47,241 nt of DNA from Deltaproteobacteria bacterium CG03_land_8_20_14_0_80_45_14 (GTDB taxonomy: Bacteria > Desulfobacterota > BSN033 > UBA1163): the NCBI GenBank assembly GCA_002780715.1, contig PEUO01000234.1, forward strand, positions 1 to 47,241. The letters run 5' to 3'. A program made the position numbers and the translations under genes. The notes under the pieces are model-generated. The model was not told where the DNA came from and searched no databases. It saw nothing but the letters and a program-made list of their open reading frames with translations. Shown piece by piece: positions 16,358 to 24,025 of this stretch (positions are counted from its first letter, which is position 1; the number at the start of each line of letters is the position of its first letter).

Positions 16358-16608
16358 GAATACTTTCCCTCAAGGTATTCGGCTTCCCATTTCTGATAAT
16401 CTTCGGGGACTGGCACTTCAGGAAGGGATAGGAGCCGGTCCACGGCTTCGGCAATCTTCTGCTGCTTCTTTTTCTTGAGGTGGTACTCTTCGATAGCCTC
16501 ACGGACGAGGGTGCCGAGCTTCTTATGATTCTCAGAGGCAATCTCTTCGAGGTCTTTTAACTGTTGCTCGGTCAGTAACACTTGAACTTTCTTCAAATAT
16601 TTTGCCAT
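16348..16608 (-). CDS. ribbon-helix-helix (CopG-type) antitoxin
   Basis: The 86-residue protein begins MAKYLKKVQVLLTEQQLKDL, a beta strand plus helix typical of ribbon-helix-helix proteins, followed by HKKLGTLVREAIEEYHLKKKKQQ. The C-terminal tail (VPVPEDYQKWEAEYL) is likely the toxin-binding part. It is the upstream partner of the PIN toxin. A palindromic operator at 16627-16647 lies 18 bp upstream of its start codon, the standard layout for autoregulated vapBC pairs. Confidence 0.88.
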   Translation of the reverse strand: MAKYLKKVQVLLTEQQLKDLEEIASENHKKLGTLVREAIEEYHLKKKKQQKIAEAVDRLLSLPEVPVPEDYQKWEAEYLEGKYSCR

Positions 16609-16626
16609 ATAAACTCCCCCATTATT

Positions 16627-16647
16627 ATACTCTTTAAAAAAGAGTAT
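16627..16647. promoter_or_regulatory. palindromic operator of the RHH/PIN toxin-antitoxin pair
   Basis: ATACTCTTT (16627-16635) and AAAGAGTAT (16639-16647) are perfect 9-bp arms around AAA, just upstream of the antitoxin gene and inside an A/T-rich stretch that should contain its promoter. Binding by the RHH antitoxin is inferred. Confidence 0.7.
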
Positions 16648-16810
16648 GCTATAAATACCCTTTTGTCAAGAATATTTTTTCTAAGAGATGCAGACAGATT
16701 GTCACTAAGATGTGAGCTGCTTCATTACATGCACAAACGACCCAACTCTGGTTCTCTTTCTACTCCCTCCCCACAGTTCCCAAAATGATAGATTTAATAA
16801 TCCCCCTCAC

Positions 16811-16831
16811 TCCCCCTTTAGAAAAGGGGGA
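16811..16831. repeat. CCCCCTTT-AGA-AAAGGGGG hairpin
   Basis: TCCCCCTTT and AAAGGGGGA form a perfect 9-bp stem with the same AGA loop as the 13-bp hairpin at 10999-11027. It lies 20 bp downstream of the metallo-beta-lactamase gene. Without a T-run on the minus strand it is more likely a member of the repeat family than an intrinsic terminator. Confidence 0.6.
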
Positions 16832-16850
16832 TATTTGTAGTGGGGTTGGG

Positions 16851-17534
16851 TTACTCAACGCCGTATTGGCGGCGGTAGGAGAGGATATAGTCTTTTACAT
16901 CCTTCTTTGTCTTATAAATTCCGAAGTGGCCTTCGCAGAGGATATCTGCATCGAGGTCGAGTAACTTTTTAGTTGAGCGGCCATAGTCCTCGAGATTCGA
17001 TCCAAACTCGGAAAGCAAAGGACCGTGAAGGTCTTGACCAAAAAGAATTCGTTTTCCATCTTTATCCAGATAGATACATATTGATCCCGGAGTGTGACCC
17101 GGTGTATGAAGGCAAACAATCTTCTGCTTGCCAATCGCTAATATTTCTTCCGGAGAATTCAATTTCACATCAACCGTAGTTGGAGGAAAGTTTGTCTGAT
17201 ACCATTTGGCAGCCGTAAAAATCGAATCCCCAGTTTCAAGAGGTGGAGCATCCAATTTGTGAATGTATATCTTGGACCCAAACCTCTTCTTGATTTCTGG
17301 GACGCTTCCGATATGATCGATATGACAATGAGTAAGAATGATTTTATTTAGGTTTTTACAATCAAATCCAAATTTCTCGATATTTTTAATAATTTTCTCA
17401 ACACTCCACCCTGCCCCAGTATCAATCAATATTAGTTCTCCCAAATTCAAAAGATAGACGCAACCATCTCGACCATCCGTGATGTCCGGACCTCCCACGA
17501 TAAAAATATCTTTTACAATCTCGTAGGGTTTCAT
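16851..17534 (-). CDS. metallo-beta-lactamase fold hydrolase
   Basis: The 227-residue protein has the metal-binding set of the superfamily: LTHCHIDHIGS (H-x-H-x-D-H, residues about 67-77), TPGHTPGS (third His), LFGQDLHG (bridging Asp) and LCEGHFGIY (last His). It begins DGCVYLLNLGELILIDTGAG. The substrate is unknown; glyoxalase II-like, quorum-quenching or other thioester/phosphodiester hydrolases share this pattern. Its ATG follows the stop of the radical SAM gene with no gap (TGAATG) and a GAGGAGGGG Shine-Dalgarno lies just upstream, so the two genes form an operon and may act in one pathway. Confidence 0.9.
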   Translation of the reverse strand: MKPYEIVKDIFIVGGPDITDGRDGCVYLLNLGELILIDTGAGWSVEKIIKNIEKFGFDCKNLNKIILTHCHIDHIGSVPEIKKRFGSKIYIHKLDAPPLETGDSIFTAAKWYQTNFPPTTVDVKLNSPEEILAIGKQKIVCLHTPGHTPGSICIYLDKDGKRILFGQDLHGPLLSEFGSNLEDYGRSTKKLLDLDADILCEGHFGIYKTKKDVKDYILSYRRQYGVE

Positions 17535-18893
17535 TCATCCCCTCCTCAAATCTTCCTTCAACCTTTTATAGTCTGCGATCGTAAACCCGTCCCACTGACA
17601 TGGTAGTATGGAATTGTTATGATACAAAGGTTCATTTTCGAGATCGAATTTTGACATTCTTTTTGCTTTTTCAAACAAAGGAGTATAAGGAATGGGCGAG
17701 TATTCCACCAGCATTGGCTTTGCACCTGCCTCTTTCACAAAGGCAATGCTCTCCTCAATCTCCCCTACCCTATGCTCAGGCAATCCTATCATGATGTATA
17801 CCCCAATTTCTTCGCCCAAGTACCCTACCCTCTTTAAATGTTTGATCGCCTGCCGGAATTCCTGATTGTCCACCTTCCTTCCAGTCTCGATCTGCGTGTC
17901 TTTATTCGATGTTTCAAAACCGAGACGGATGGTTTTGAATCCACCACGAAATAGAAGACCAGCTACTTCCTCATCTATCTCTTTAACATGGATAGCATTG
18001 GGGGTGTGGAAATTACAGCGGATCCCCCTTTTCATGACCTCTTTCATGATAGGAATAAAATGTTTTGATGGCTCGATGAGAAGAGCGTCATCATAGAAGG
18101 CAATATTATTAACTTGATATTTATTTGTCCAGTATTCAATTTCATCAACAACCTTGAGGGGATCCCTTCTGAAAAAACCCTTTGTTAAGAATGGGGAACC
18201 ACAATAGGTACACCTTAACGGGCATCCCCTGGAGGTAACAATACACACATAATCAAATTGAGGATAAAGGTCGAAGGCAGGATAGGGCAATGAATCAATG
18301 CGGAATTCGGCCTCCGGCTCAGAGAGCCCTCTGGCTCGGAGAGATTGCGGAATGCGGAATTTAGTGATGCCTGAGATCAACTTTAATATCTCCACTTCTC
18401 CGCTTCCGTTGAAGACAATATCCACACCGGAATATTTTTTTGCATGGTCATAACAGAGAGTCGCATAGATTCCACCCAGAATTATGGGGGCGTTTTTAAA
18501 TAATTTCTTTATAATTTCAACTACTTTAAATACTCCTGGATACCAGTAGGTCATCCCTGAAGTAACACAAATGAGATCTGGTTCTTCAATAAATAATAGC
18601 CTTTTCAACAGGATTTCTTCAGGTATTCCATACTGGCTATAATTCCGCGGGATGGATTTGAAGAGAAGAGGTTTCTCAATCTTAGTTTTAAAAAACCTCC
18701 CATCTCCGTATTTTTGGGTTTTTATTGAGAAATCGAGGCAATCGATCAGCGTGACTCGAAACGCATTTTCCCTTAAGAGACTAGCAATAGAGAGGAGACC
18801 AAGAGGTTTTATCCAGAAGTTATAAGCTGCAAAATCCGTGATCCAGGGGTTGATGAGAAGGATGTGGGGAGCTTTATGTTTCACGTGAAACAT
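17535..18893 (-). CDS. B12-binding-domain radical SAM protein
   Basis: The protein has an N-terminal cobalamin-binding-like domain (HILLINPWITD ... YWYPGVFKVVEIIKK ... IILGGIYATLCYD ... IVFNGSGEVEILKLI) and a radical SAM core with SRGCPLRCTYCGSP (C-x3-C-x2-C). A TIM-barrel segment follows, with NNIAFYDDALLI, IRLGFETSNKDTQIETGRK and IGVYIMIGLPEH. It probably performs a methylation or rearrangement; the substrate is unknown. The ORF track starts 23 codons earlier in G-rich, non-conserved sequence. I prefer ATG 18893 (MFHVKHKAPHILL), which lies within the parS palindrome. The next gene downstream encodes a metallo-beta-lactamase-fold protein. Confidence 0.88.
   Translation of the reverse strand: MFHVKHKAPHILLINPWITDFAAYNFWIKPLGLLSIASLLRENAFRVTLIDCLDFSIKTQKYGDGRFFKTKIEKPLLFKSIPRNYSQYGIPEEILLKRLLFIEEPDLICVTSGMTYWYPGVFKVVEIIKKLFKNAPIILGGIYATLCYDHAKKYSGVDIVFNGSGEVEILKLISGITKFRIPQSLRARGLSEPEAEFRIDSLPYPAFDLYPQFDYVCIVTSRGCPLRCTYCGSPFLTKGFFRRDPLKVVDEIEYWTNKYQVNNIAFYDDALLIEPSKHFIPIMKEVMKRGIRCNFHTPNAIHVKEIDEEVAGLLFRGGFKTIRLGFETSNKDTQIETGRKVDNQEFRQAIKHLKRVGYLGEEIGVYIMIGLPEHRVGEIEESIAFVKEAGAKPMLVEYSPIPYTPLFEKAKRMSKFDLENEPLYHNNSILPCQWDGFTIADYKRLKEDLRRG
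18877..18892. promoter_or_regulatory. parS: parS centromere site (ParB/Spo0J binding)
   Basis: TGTTTCACGTGAAACA is an exact match to the 16-bp bacterial parS consensus; with the flanking A and T it forms an 18-bp perfect palindrome. It lies about 5 kb from the strand switch that marks the origin, where parS sites cluster. It also supplies the first codons (MFHVKH) of the radical SAM gene. The parA and parB genes themselves are not in this window. Confidence 0.95.
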
Positions 18894-18927
18894 TCCTACC
18901 CCCCATCCCCACCTTCCCCCACAAGGA

Positions 18928-19179
18928 GACTGTGTCGCAATAGAGAGTAGGCAGAAAATCAAAGGCTGTCCTTAAGCGGTCTCCAAATTGGACAGGGGAT
19001 AGAGAGGCGGCTGAGGGGGCTTTAGAGCGAAACCTTTTAGCGAACAAATTCATAGTTTTGTTTACCATGCAAACATCATTTTCAATTATCAGGACGGTTA
19101 CCCATAACCTTCAAAGAACCGCAATTCTAAAGCTTCCGAAGCTGGCTCTCTGTCCCCTGCCCACCATTACGACACAGTC
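18928..19179. repeat. inverted-repeat-bounded element in the 18894-19202 gap
   Basis: GACTGTGTCGCAAT (18928-18941) and ATTACGACACAGTC (19166-19179) are 14-bp arms with one mismatch, 252 bp apart end to end. The arm is related to the end of the element at 36992-37130 (GACTGTGTCACAAT). The interior shows no credible gene. The whole 309-bp gap between the radical SAM gene and mnmE is otherwise G/C-rich, low-complexity sequence. Confidence 0.5.
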
Positions 19180-19202
19180 AGGGGGGAAGGAAGTTTGGGG
19201 GT

Positions 19203-20663
19203 CTATTTACCGATACAGAATTGTTCGAAGATGCGGTTTAATACCTCCTCTGTAGTTGTCTCCCCAACCAACTCTCCGAGGGCTTCCAATGCAGCGCGGA
19301 TTTCAAAGGCGATAAACTCAAGAGAGATCCCCTCTTCCAATGCCTTCGTGGCATTCGAAAGATTATCCCTCACCTGAGTAAGAGCAGTTTTGTGCCGTAT
19401 ATTTGCAACGATCAGATGCTCTGGCGTTGCCCTTACCTCTTTATGAACCAATGAGGTATAAATCATCTTCTTCAGGCCATCAATCCCTTCGTTTTTAAGA
19501 GCACTGATTAGGACGATCGGGTCATCCTTAAATCGACTCTTCACCTCCTCTAATGATATCCTTAGAGGAAGGTCTTTTTTATTGATGATCACCGCCCTCT
19601 TTTTTCCTCTTATTTCCCCAAAGATTTCTAAATCATCCGCATCAAGTTCTCGACTTCCATCGAGCATTAACAGGACGAAGTCAGAGTCAGCCACCCGCTC
19701 CTTTGCCCTCCTCACCCCTTCCTGTTCAATGGAATCGGCAGGCTTTCTCAAACCTGCAGTATCCATCAAACGCACTGGAATCCCATAAATATTCAGGACT
19801 TCTTCTATCACATCCCTGGTCGTCCCTGGGATCGGGGTAACAATGGCCCTCTCTTCTTTCAACAATACATTGAGAAGGCTTGATTTACCAACATTGGTCT
19901 TCCCCACAATCGCACAAGATATCCCTTCACGAAAGATCCTTCCCTCTTCATAAGAGGCAATCCACTCCTCCACCTGATGGATCATTCTCTCCAGGTCTCC
20001 CTTCAGCTCTCCAAAAGCAATCGGCTCAATTTCCTCCTCTGGAAAATCGATGTGAGCTTCAATCAGGCCCAAATGTTCGATCGTTTGTGCTTTGAGCTGG
20101 GCCATTTCCTTGTAAAGCCATCCCCTCAGTTGCTGGTTGGCAATCTCAAGGCTGGTCTGGGTTTTTGCTCTGATCAGATCAATCACCGCCTCAGCCTGGG
20201 TGAGATCAATTCTGCCATTGAGAAAGGCCCTCTTTGTAAATTCTCCAGGCTGAGCCATCCGGGCCCCTTCCTTCAACACTAACTCTAATACCTTCTGTAA
20301 AATGAAATACCCTCCATGGCAGTGTATTTCCACAATATCCTCTCGGGTATAGGTCTTAGGAGATTTCATCAGGACAATCAACACCTCATCAACAGGATTT
20401 CCACTTTGATTGTCAATGATTTCCCCATAATGGAAATGATGGGAGATAAAATAGGATTGGTCTTTTTTGGGTTTAAATAATTTCCTGGCGATGGGTTCGG
20501 CAGAGGAACCGCTGATGCGGACGATGCCAATACCGCTTTCTCCAAATGGAGTTGAAATGGCTGCAATCGTCTCTTCTGGATTAGGCGGGGTCCTTTTTGA
20601 AGAACTGAATGAGGAGCCTCTATTCACTTTTACCCCGTTAGAAAACCATACTACTCGCCCCAT
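19203..20663 (-). CDS. mnmE: tRNA uridine-5-carboxymethylaminomethyl modification GTPase MnmE (TrmE)
   Basis: The protein carries TIAAISTPFGESGIGIVRISG (N-terminal folate-binding domain), a G domain with GKTNVGKSS (G1), TPIPGTTRD (G2), DTAG (G3) and INKKDL (G4), and the C-terminal FCIGK with the catalytic Cys. With MnmG it modifies wobble uridine of tRNAs; mnmG is not adjacent here. The first about 28 residues of the track ORF (MGRVVWFSNGV...) are encoded within a palindromic repeat (20632-20720) and do not resemble the family. A GTG at VNRGSS or another start nearer EETIAA is more likely. The gene is part of the conserved rpmH-rnpA-yidD-yidC-jag-mnmE block. Confidence 0.94.
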   Translation of the reverse strand: MGRVVWFSNGVKVNRGSSFSSSKRTPPNPEETIAAISTPFGESGIGIVRISGSSAEPIARKLFKPKKDQSYFISHHFHYGEIIDNQSGNPVDEVLIVLMKSPKTYTREDIVEIHCHGGYFILQKVLELVLKEGARMAQPGEFTKRAFLNGRIDLTQAEAVIDLIRAKTQTSLEIANQQLRGWLYKEMAQLKAQTIEHLGLIEAHIDFPEEEIEPIAFGELKGDLERMIHQVEEWIASYEEGRIFREGISCAIVGKTNVGKSSLLNVLLKEERAIVTPIPGTTRDVIEEVLNIYGIPVRLMDTAGLRKPADSIEQEGVRRAKERVADSDFVLLMLDGSRELDADDLEIFGEIRGKKRAVIINKKDLPLRISLEEVKSRFKDDPIVLISALKNEGIDGLKKMIYTSLVHKEVRATPEHLIVANIRHKTALTQVRDNLSNATKALEEGISLEFIAFEIRAALEALGELVGETTTEEVLNRIFEQFCIGK

Positions 20664-20720
20664 TAGAAGTAGGTTACCAAAGGGGACTCCTGGTTAATAA
20701 TGAAAAATTTCTAACGGGGT
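20632..20720. repeat. 89-bp palindromic element overlapping the 5' end of the mnmE ORF
   Basis: ACCCCGTTAGAAA (20632-20644) and TTTCTAACGGGGT (20708-20720) are perfect 13-bp inverted repeats. Inside, ACTACT...AAGTAG can form a second stem. Its location across the apparent mnmE N terminus argues that the annotated start is too early. Confidence 0.7.
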
Positions 20721-20742
20721 TTATTCAAGTGGTTTCAGGAGC

Positions 20743-21201
20743 TTATCCCTCTTTTTTCATTGGGATTATTTTGACCTTCTTTAACTCCCCTTCCCCAAGG
20801 CTCTCCGTTTTGAGGGAAGGGTCTTCCTTGAGGGTGACGTGAATGATTCTCCGATCATGAGCATTGAATGGACCAACGGTTAGGGAATGGCCTGTCCCTT
20901 TTGCTTTTTCGCCCAATCGATGGGCCATCTCGGCCATGCTGTCTGCCCTTCTTTTTCGGTAGTCGTCGATATCTAAAATTACTCTCATGGCGTTCTTCAA
21001 CCTTTTATGGACCATTCGGTTGATGAGCAGTTGAAGCGATTCGAGGGTACGGCCGTGTTTTCCAATAAGAATTCCTTCCTGATCTCCTTTGATCTCGAGA
21101 CAGAGCGCTCCTTCTTTTAAAAACCCCTCTACCTCTGTCTTGACCCCCATTCGCTCCAGCAATCCTATTGTGAGCTGCTTGGCAATCTCAATTTCTTCCA
21201 A
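20743..21201 (-). CDS. jag: KH-R3H RNA-binding protein Jag/KhpB (SpoIIIJ-associated)
   Basis: The 152-residue protein has a KH domain with GILIGKHGRTLESLQLLINRM (the GxxG loop is IGKHGR) and an R3H domain with RADSMAEMAHRLGEKAK and FNAHDRRIIHVTL. The Jag N-terminal domain found in longer homologues is absent, which is common outside Firmicutes. It lies 10 bp downstream of yidC, the usual partner. It binds RNA and is linked to membrane protein biogenesis and cell-envelope control in other bacteria. Confidence 0.93.
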   Translation of the reverse strand: MEEIEIAKQLTIGLLERMGVKTEVEGFLKEGALCLEIKGDQEGILIGKHGRTLESLQLLINRMVHKRLKNAMRVILDIDDYRKRRADSMAEMAHRLGEKAKGTGHSLTVGPFNAHDRRIIHVTLKEDPSLKTESLGEGELKKVKIIPMKKEG

Positions 21202-21211
21202 GATTCAAACC

Positions 21212-22945
21212 TCATGTCTTTTTATTCAAATAATATTGATGAGCTATGGATAAGACATTATTGATCAACCAGTATATAACGAGACCGGATGGAAAATTGA
21301 GGAAGAGAAAGGTGAACATCACTGGCATCAGCAGAAACATTTTAGCCTGAGTTGGATCGGCGGCTGTAGGGGTCATCTTTTGCTGGATGACCATGGTGGC
21401 ACCCATGATGAGCGGAGTGATATAGATGGGGTCTTTAGCAGCAAGGTCCTTGATCCAGAGAAAGAAAGGGGCATGTCTCATCTCAATGGTATATTGAAGA
21501 GCATTATAAAGAGCAATAAACACAGGGATCTGAATCAACATGGGGAGGCACCCGCTCATGGGGTTGATCTTCCTCCTTTTGTAAAGGAGCATGATCTCTT
21601 GCTGAAGCTTTGCCTTATCATTCTTGTGCTGCTCCTTGAGCCGATTCATCTCCGGCTGTACCTTCTGCATCTCCTTCATCGATTTGAAACTGATCTGTGT
21701 TAACGGAAGGAAGACGATCTTGATCAGAATGCTGAGAATGATGATATCGATCCCATAATTTTTAGTGACGTTATTGGTGAGCCTCAAAAACCAGAGGAGG
21801 GGTTTGGCAACGATCGTAAAGAAACCAAAATTTACCAGTTTTTCCGCGCCAACACCCAATGTTTTCAACAAGTCCTCATCCTTGGGACCTAAATAGATCT
21901 GGTATGAAACGTTGATTTTTTCCTTGGGGGGAATGGAAATAGGGGAGGGATTAAGATCTGCTTTCAGCAGATTCTTTTCGGTCCCTTTTACTGACAAGGT
22001 GATCTCTTTGGATGGGGGAGGGATTAAGAGGGCGACAAAATATTCACCCTCAAAGGAAAACCATTTAATATCCCCCTTCTCTGTGGTTTCGAAAGGCTCG
22101 ACGGTCTTCTTCTGTGTTCCACAACCGGGGACGCAGCCTGAGGTGGATGATCCTCCGAACTCCTTTTTTTCCACCTTTTGATTCCTGAAGAAGGAATATT
22201 TCAAACCGAAATCCTTGTTTTCCTCCTTAGCCAGTTTTGCCAGCTCAATCTCTCCGATCCATTCAAGTCCCAATTGATTCATGATTTCTTTCGAAGAATT
22301 ATTTTGAATCTCCACCTCGAGATTGATAGTGTATCGATCAGCGGTAAACTTGAAGCGTTTCAATACCTTCAACCCGTTATCCAGGCTCTTTGAAAAAGTG
22401 ATTTCACCCTTTTCACTGCTTTCGAGCAAACGGAGTTGGTCTTTATCCACCTCCCAATTCTCACCAGAAAGTGATAAGGTTAGCCCTAAAGGAAGACCTT
22501 TCTCCCCACTTGTATTGACGAGATCGAGAGGTTCTGGTTTTTTGGGCGTTTCGACTTTCTTGCCAAGAATCTCTTCAACGAATTGGGTCAGCTTTATTGT
22601 CAGAGCAGTTTCATTTACTCTGTCTTCATATTTCTTAAGTTTGAAATGTTTTAATCTCGCATCCTCAGAGGTGAAGACGGCCCGATAGTTCTGGGTTTCT
22701 ATAGAGATCTCCTTTTGAGGGATAAGCGTTTGTTTCGCAGTGGTCTTTCCCTCCTTTAAGGGTTTTGATTCTTTGATATCTGTCTTCTTTTCGACTCCCT
22801 TTTCTTGAGGAGATACTTGTTCTTTCTTTACTTCCTGAGGTGCCGGCTTACTGGGCGTTTGTGGAAAGAACTTTGATTGGATGACAGTCCAAAGTAAAAT
22901 TACAACAAATGTCAATAATATCGCAAAGATAGCTCTCTTTTCCAT
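21212..22945 (-). CDS. yidC: membrane protein insertase YidC
   Basis: The 577-residue protein has an N-terminal membrane anchor (FAILLTFVVILLWTVI), a Lys/Glu-rich linker, a periplasmic P1-type domain (about residues 75-350), and the conserved insertase core. In the core, NYGIDIIILSILIKIVFLPLT, MQKVQPEMNRLKEQHKND and GCLPMLIQIPVFIALYNAL precede the last membrane segments. The long periplasmic domain marks the Gram-negative form. A Cys-rich insert (SGCVPGCG) in the periplasmic domain is unusual. It inserts and folds inner-membrane proteins alone or with SecYEG. It is preceded by yidD and followed closely by jag. Confidence 0.97.
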   Translation of the reverse strand: MEKRAIFAILLTFVVILLWTVIQSKFFPQTPSKPAPQEVKKEQVSPQEKGVEKKTDIKESKPLKEGKTTAKQTLIPQKEISIETQNYRAVFTSEDARLKHFKLKKYEDRVNETALTIKLTQFVEEILGKKVETPKKPEPLDLVNTSGEKGLPLGLTLSLSGENWEVDKDQLRLLESSEKGEITFSKSLDNGLKVLKRFKFTADRYTINLEVEIQNNSSKEIMNQLGLEWIGEIELAKLAKEENKDFGLKYSFFRNQKVEKKEFGGSSTSGCVPGCGTQKKTVEPFETTEKGDIKWFSFEGEYFVALLIPPPSKEITLSVKGTEKNLLKADLNPSPISIPPKEKINVSYQIYLGPKDEDLLKTLGVGAEKLVNFGFFTIVAKPLLWFLRLTNNVTKNYGIDIIILSILIKIVFLPLTQISFKSMKEMQKVQPEMNRLKEQHKNDKAKLQQEIMLLYKRRKINPMSGCLPMLIQIPVFIALYNALQYTIEMRHAPFFLWIKDLAAKDPIYITPLIMGATMVIQQKMTPTAADPTQAKMFLLMPVMFTFLFLNFPSGLVIYWLINNVLSIAHQYYLNKKT

Positions 22946-22970
22946 ATATCTCTTACCCTAAATCTCCCTC

Positions 22971-23225
22971 TTAATATTTTTTGATCATTTCGGGAACCGG
23001 ATCGAATCCCCCAGGATGGAAAGGATGGCACTTGATAAGTCTCTTGAATATAAGCCAGGCCCCCTCCATGATTCCGAAACGTTGAATCGATAGTAAGGCA
23101 TAAGAGGAACAGGAAGGAGTGAAACGGCAGCAGGGCCCAAGGAGGGGCGAAAGCGAATGTCGATAGAGATGGATTAGAACGATGAGTCCTTCTTTGGCCA
23201 GCTCGTGGGTCGTTCTCTTCTTCAT
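22971..23225 (-). CDS. yidD: membrane protein insertion efficiency factor YidD
   Basis: The 84-residue protein contains the family signature [32 protein letters not shown] and HPGGFDPVP. It has a conserved Cys set and an amphipathic N terminus. It overlaps rnpA by 4 bp and lies just before yidC, the universal order. It aids membrane insertion; the exact mechanism is not settled. Confidence 0.95.
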   Translation of the reverse strand: MKKRTTHELAKEGLIVLIHLYRHSLSPLLGPCCRFTPSCSSYALLSIQRFGIMEGAWLIFKRLIKCHPFHPGGFDPVPEMIKKY

Positions 23226-23575
23226 AAAATGAGTCTTCTAAGTTCTCCTTCCGCTTCCTGGTATCGATTGAACGAACATCCCTTTTTAACCATTAAAATA
23301 ATATCGTAAGATCCTTTGATCTGATGCTTATGGAGGCGGAAAAATTCTCGGATGTAGCGTTTCATTCGATTCCGAAAAGTCGCCGGCCCAATTTCTTTCT
23401 TTACCACAATCCCCAGTCGGTGAAACGTGTTCTCATTCTTCTGTATAAAGAGGATGAAGTCTCGAGAGGCATGCCTTCTCCCTAATTTCATCACCCTTCT
23501 GAAATCCTGAGGCTGAGTGATCCGTTCTTTTTTTGTGAACCTGAAGGATCCTTTCACAGTGATCCCCATCTTCAT
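23222..23575 (-). CDS. rnpA: ribonuclease P protein component
   Basis: The 117-residue protein contains [47 protein letters not shown] (the RNR RNA-binding motif) and [10 protein letters not shown]. It is the protein cofactor of the RNase P ribozyme that matures tRNA 5' ends. The start could be M1 or M3. It follows rpmH by 45 bp and overlaps yidD. Confidence 0.96.
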   Translation of the reverse strand: MKMGITVKGSFRFTKKERITQPQDFRRVMKLGRRHASRDFILFIQKNENTFHRLGIVVKKEIGPATFRNRMKRYIREFFRLHKHQIKGSYDIILMVKKGCSFNRYQEAEGELRRLIL

Positions 23576-23620
23576 CTATCTGTTGAATAGATTCACTTGC
23601 CGTTCTCAGGAATTTAGGGT

Positions 23621-23755
23621 TTAAACGGTCAACTTCTTTCTCCCCTTCGTTCGCCTCCGTTTTAAAACATTTCGACCGCTTTTAGTACTCATCCTCTCCA
23701 AGAATCCATGAGTCCGCTTCCGCCTGAGATTACTGGGCTGATATGTTCTCTTCAT
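23621..23755 (-). CDS. rpmH: 50S ribosomal protein L34
   Basis: This 44-codon gene is too short for the ORF track. The minus strand reads [19 protein letters not shown], then [25 protein letters not shown] and TAA at 23621, a textbook L34. It heads the rpmH-rnpA-yidD-yidC-jag-mnmE operon at the origin. A promoter is visible upstream (23808-23836). Confidence 0.98.
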   Translation of the reverse strand: MKRTYQPSNLRRKRTHGFLERMSTKSGRNVLKRRRTKGRKKLTV

Positions 23756-23756
23756 T

Positions 23757-24025
23757 GAATCCCTCTTTGTTAGAGTGGCTTATTTTTTGAAATAATTAAG
23801 CTTTTTATTTAAACCACATTTATGGCTCATTGTCAAGATTAGCTCTTAATTTTGTTGACAGAAGAGGGGTTTTTATATTAAGTTTTTTTAATGAAATTGA
23901 AACTCTCCGCCCAGAAGGGCAGGGCTTCCCGGAAATGACAAACCACCAATCATCTTGGCCTTTAACTTAAATGAAAGAATGAGTTGAGGGGCTCTTTCCG
24001 GCCATAAATCATTTCAGGAGTCTTC
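23757..24025. other. divergent intergenic region at the strand switch, part of the origin neighbourhood
   Basis: This A/T-rich spacer separates the minus-strand rpmH operon from plus-strand gyrA and is where gene orientation flips across the window. It contains the rpmH promoter and a plus-strand TTGACA at 23855 without a well-placed -10. The sequence CAGGAG before the gyrA ATG is its Shine-Dalgarno. I see no consensus DnaA box here, so the origin proper is more likely in the next spacers. Confidence 0.5.
23808..23836 (-). promoter_or_regulatory. sigma70-type promoter of the rpmH operon
   Basis: On the minus strand TTGACA (23836-23831) is followed, after 17 bp, by TTTAAA (23813-23808). The -35 is perfect and the -10 is moderate; transcription would start near 23801, about 45 bp before the rpmH ATG. 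Confidence 0.6.

Noticed and set aside
23855-23881. Plus-strand promoter for gyrA at TTGACA
   Set aside because: The -35 is perfect but the only -10-like sequences are at 13-15 bp spacing, so the call is too weak.
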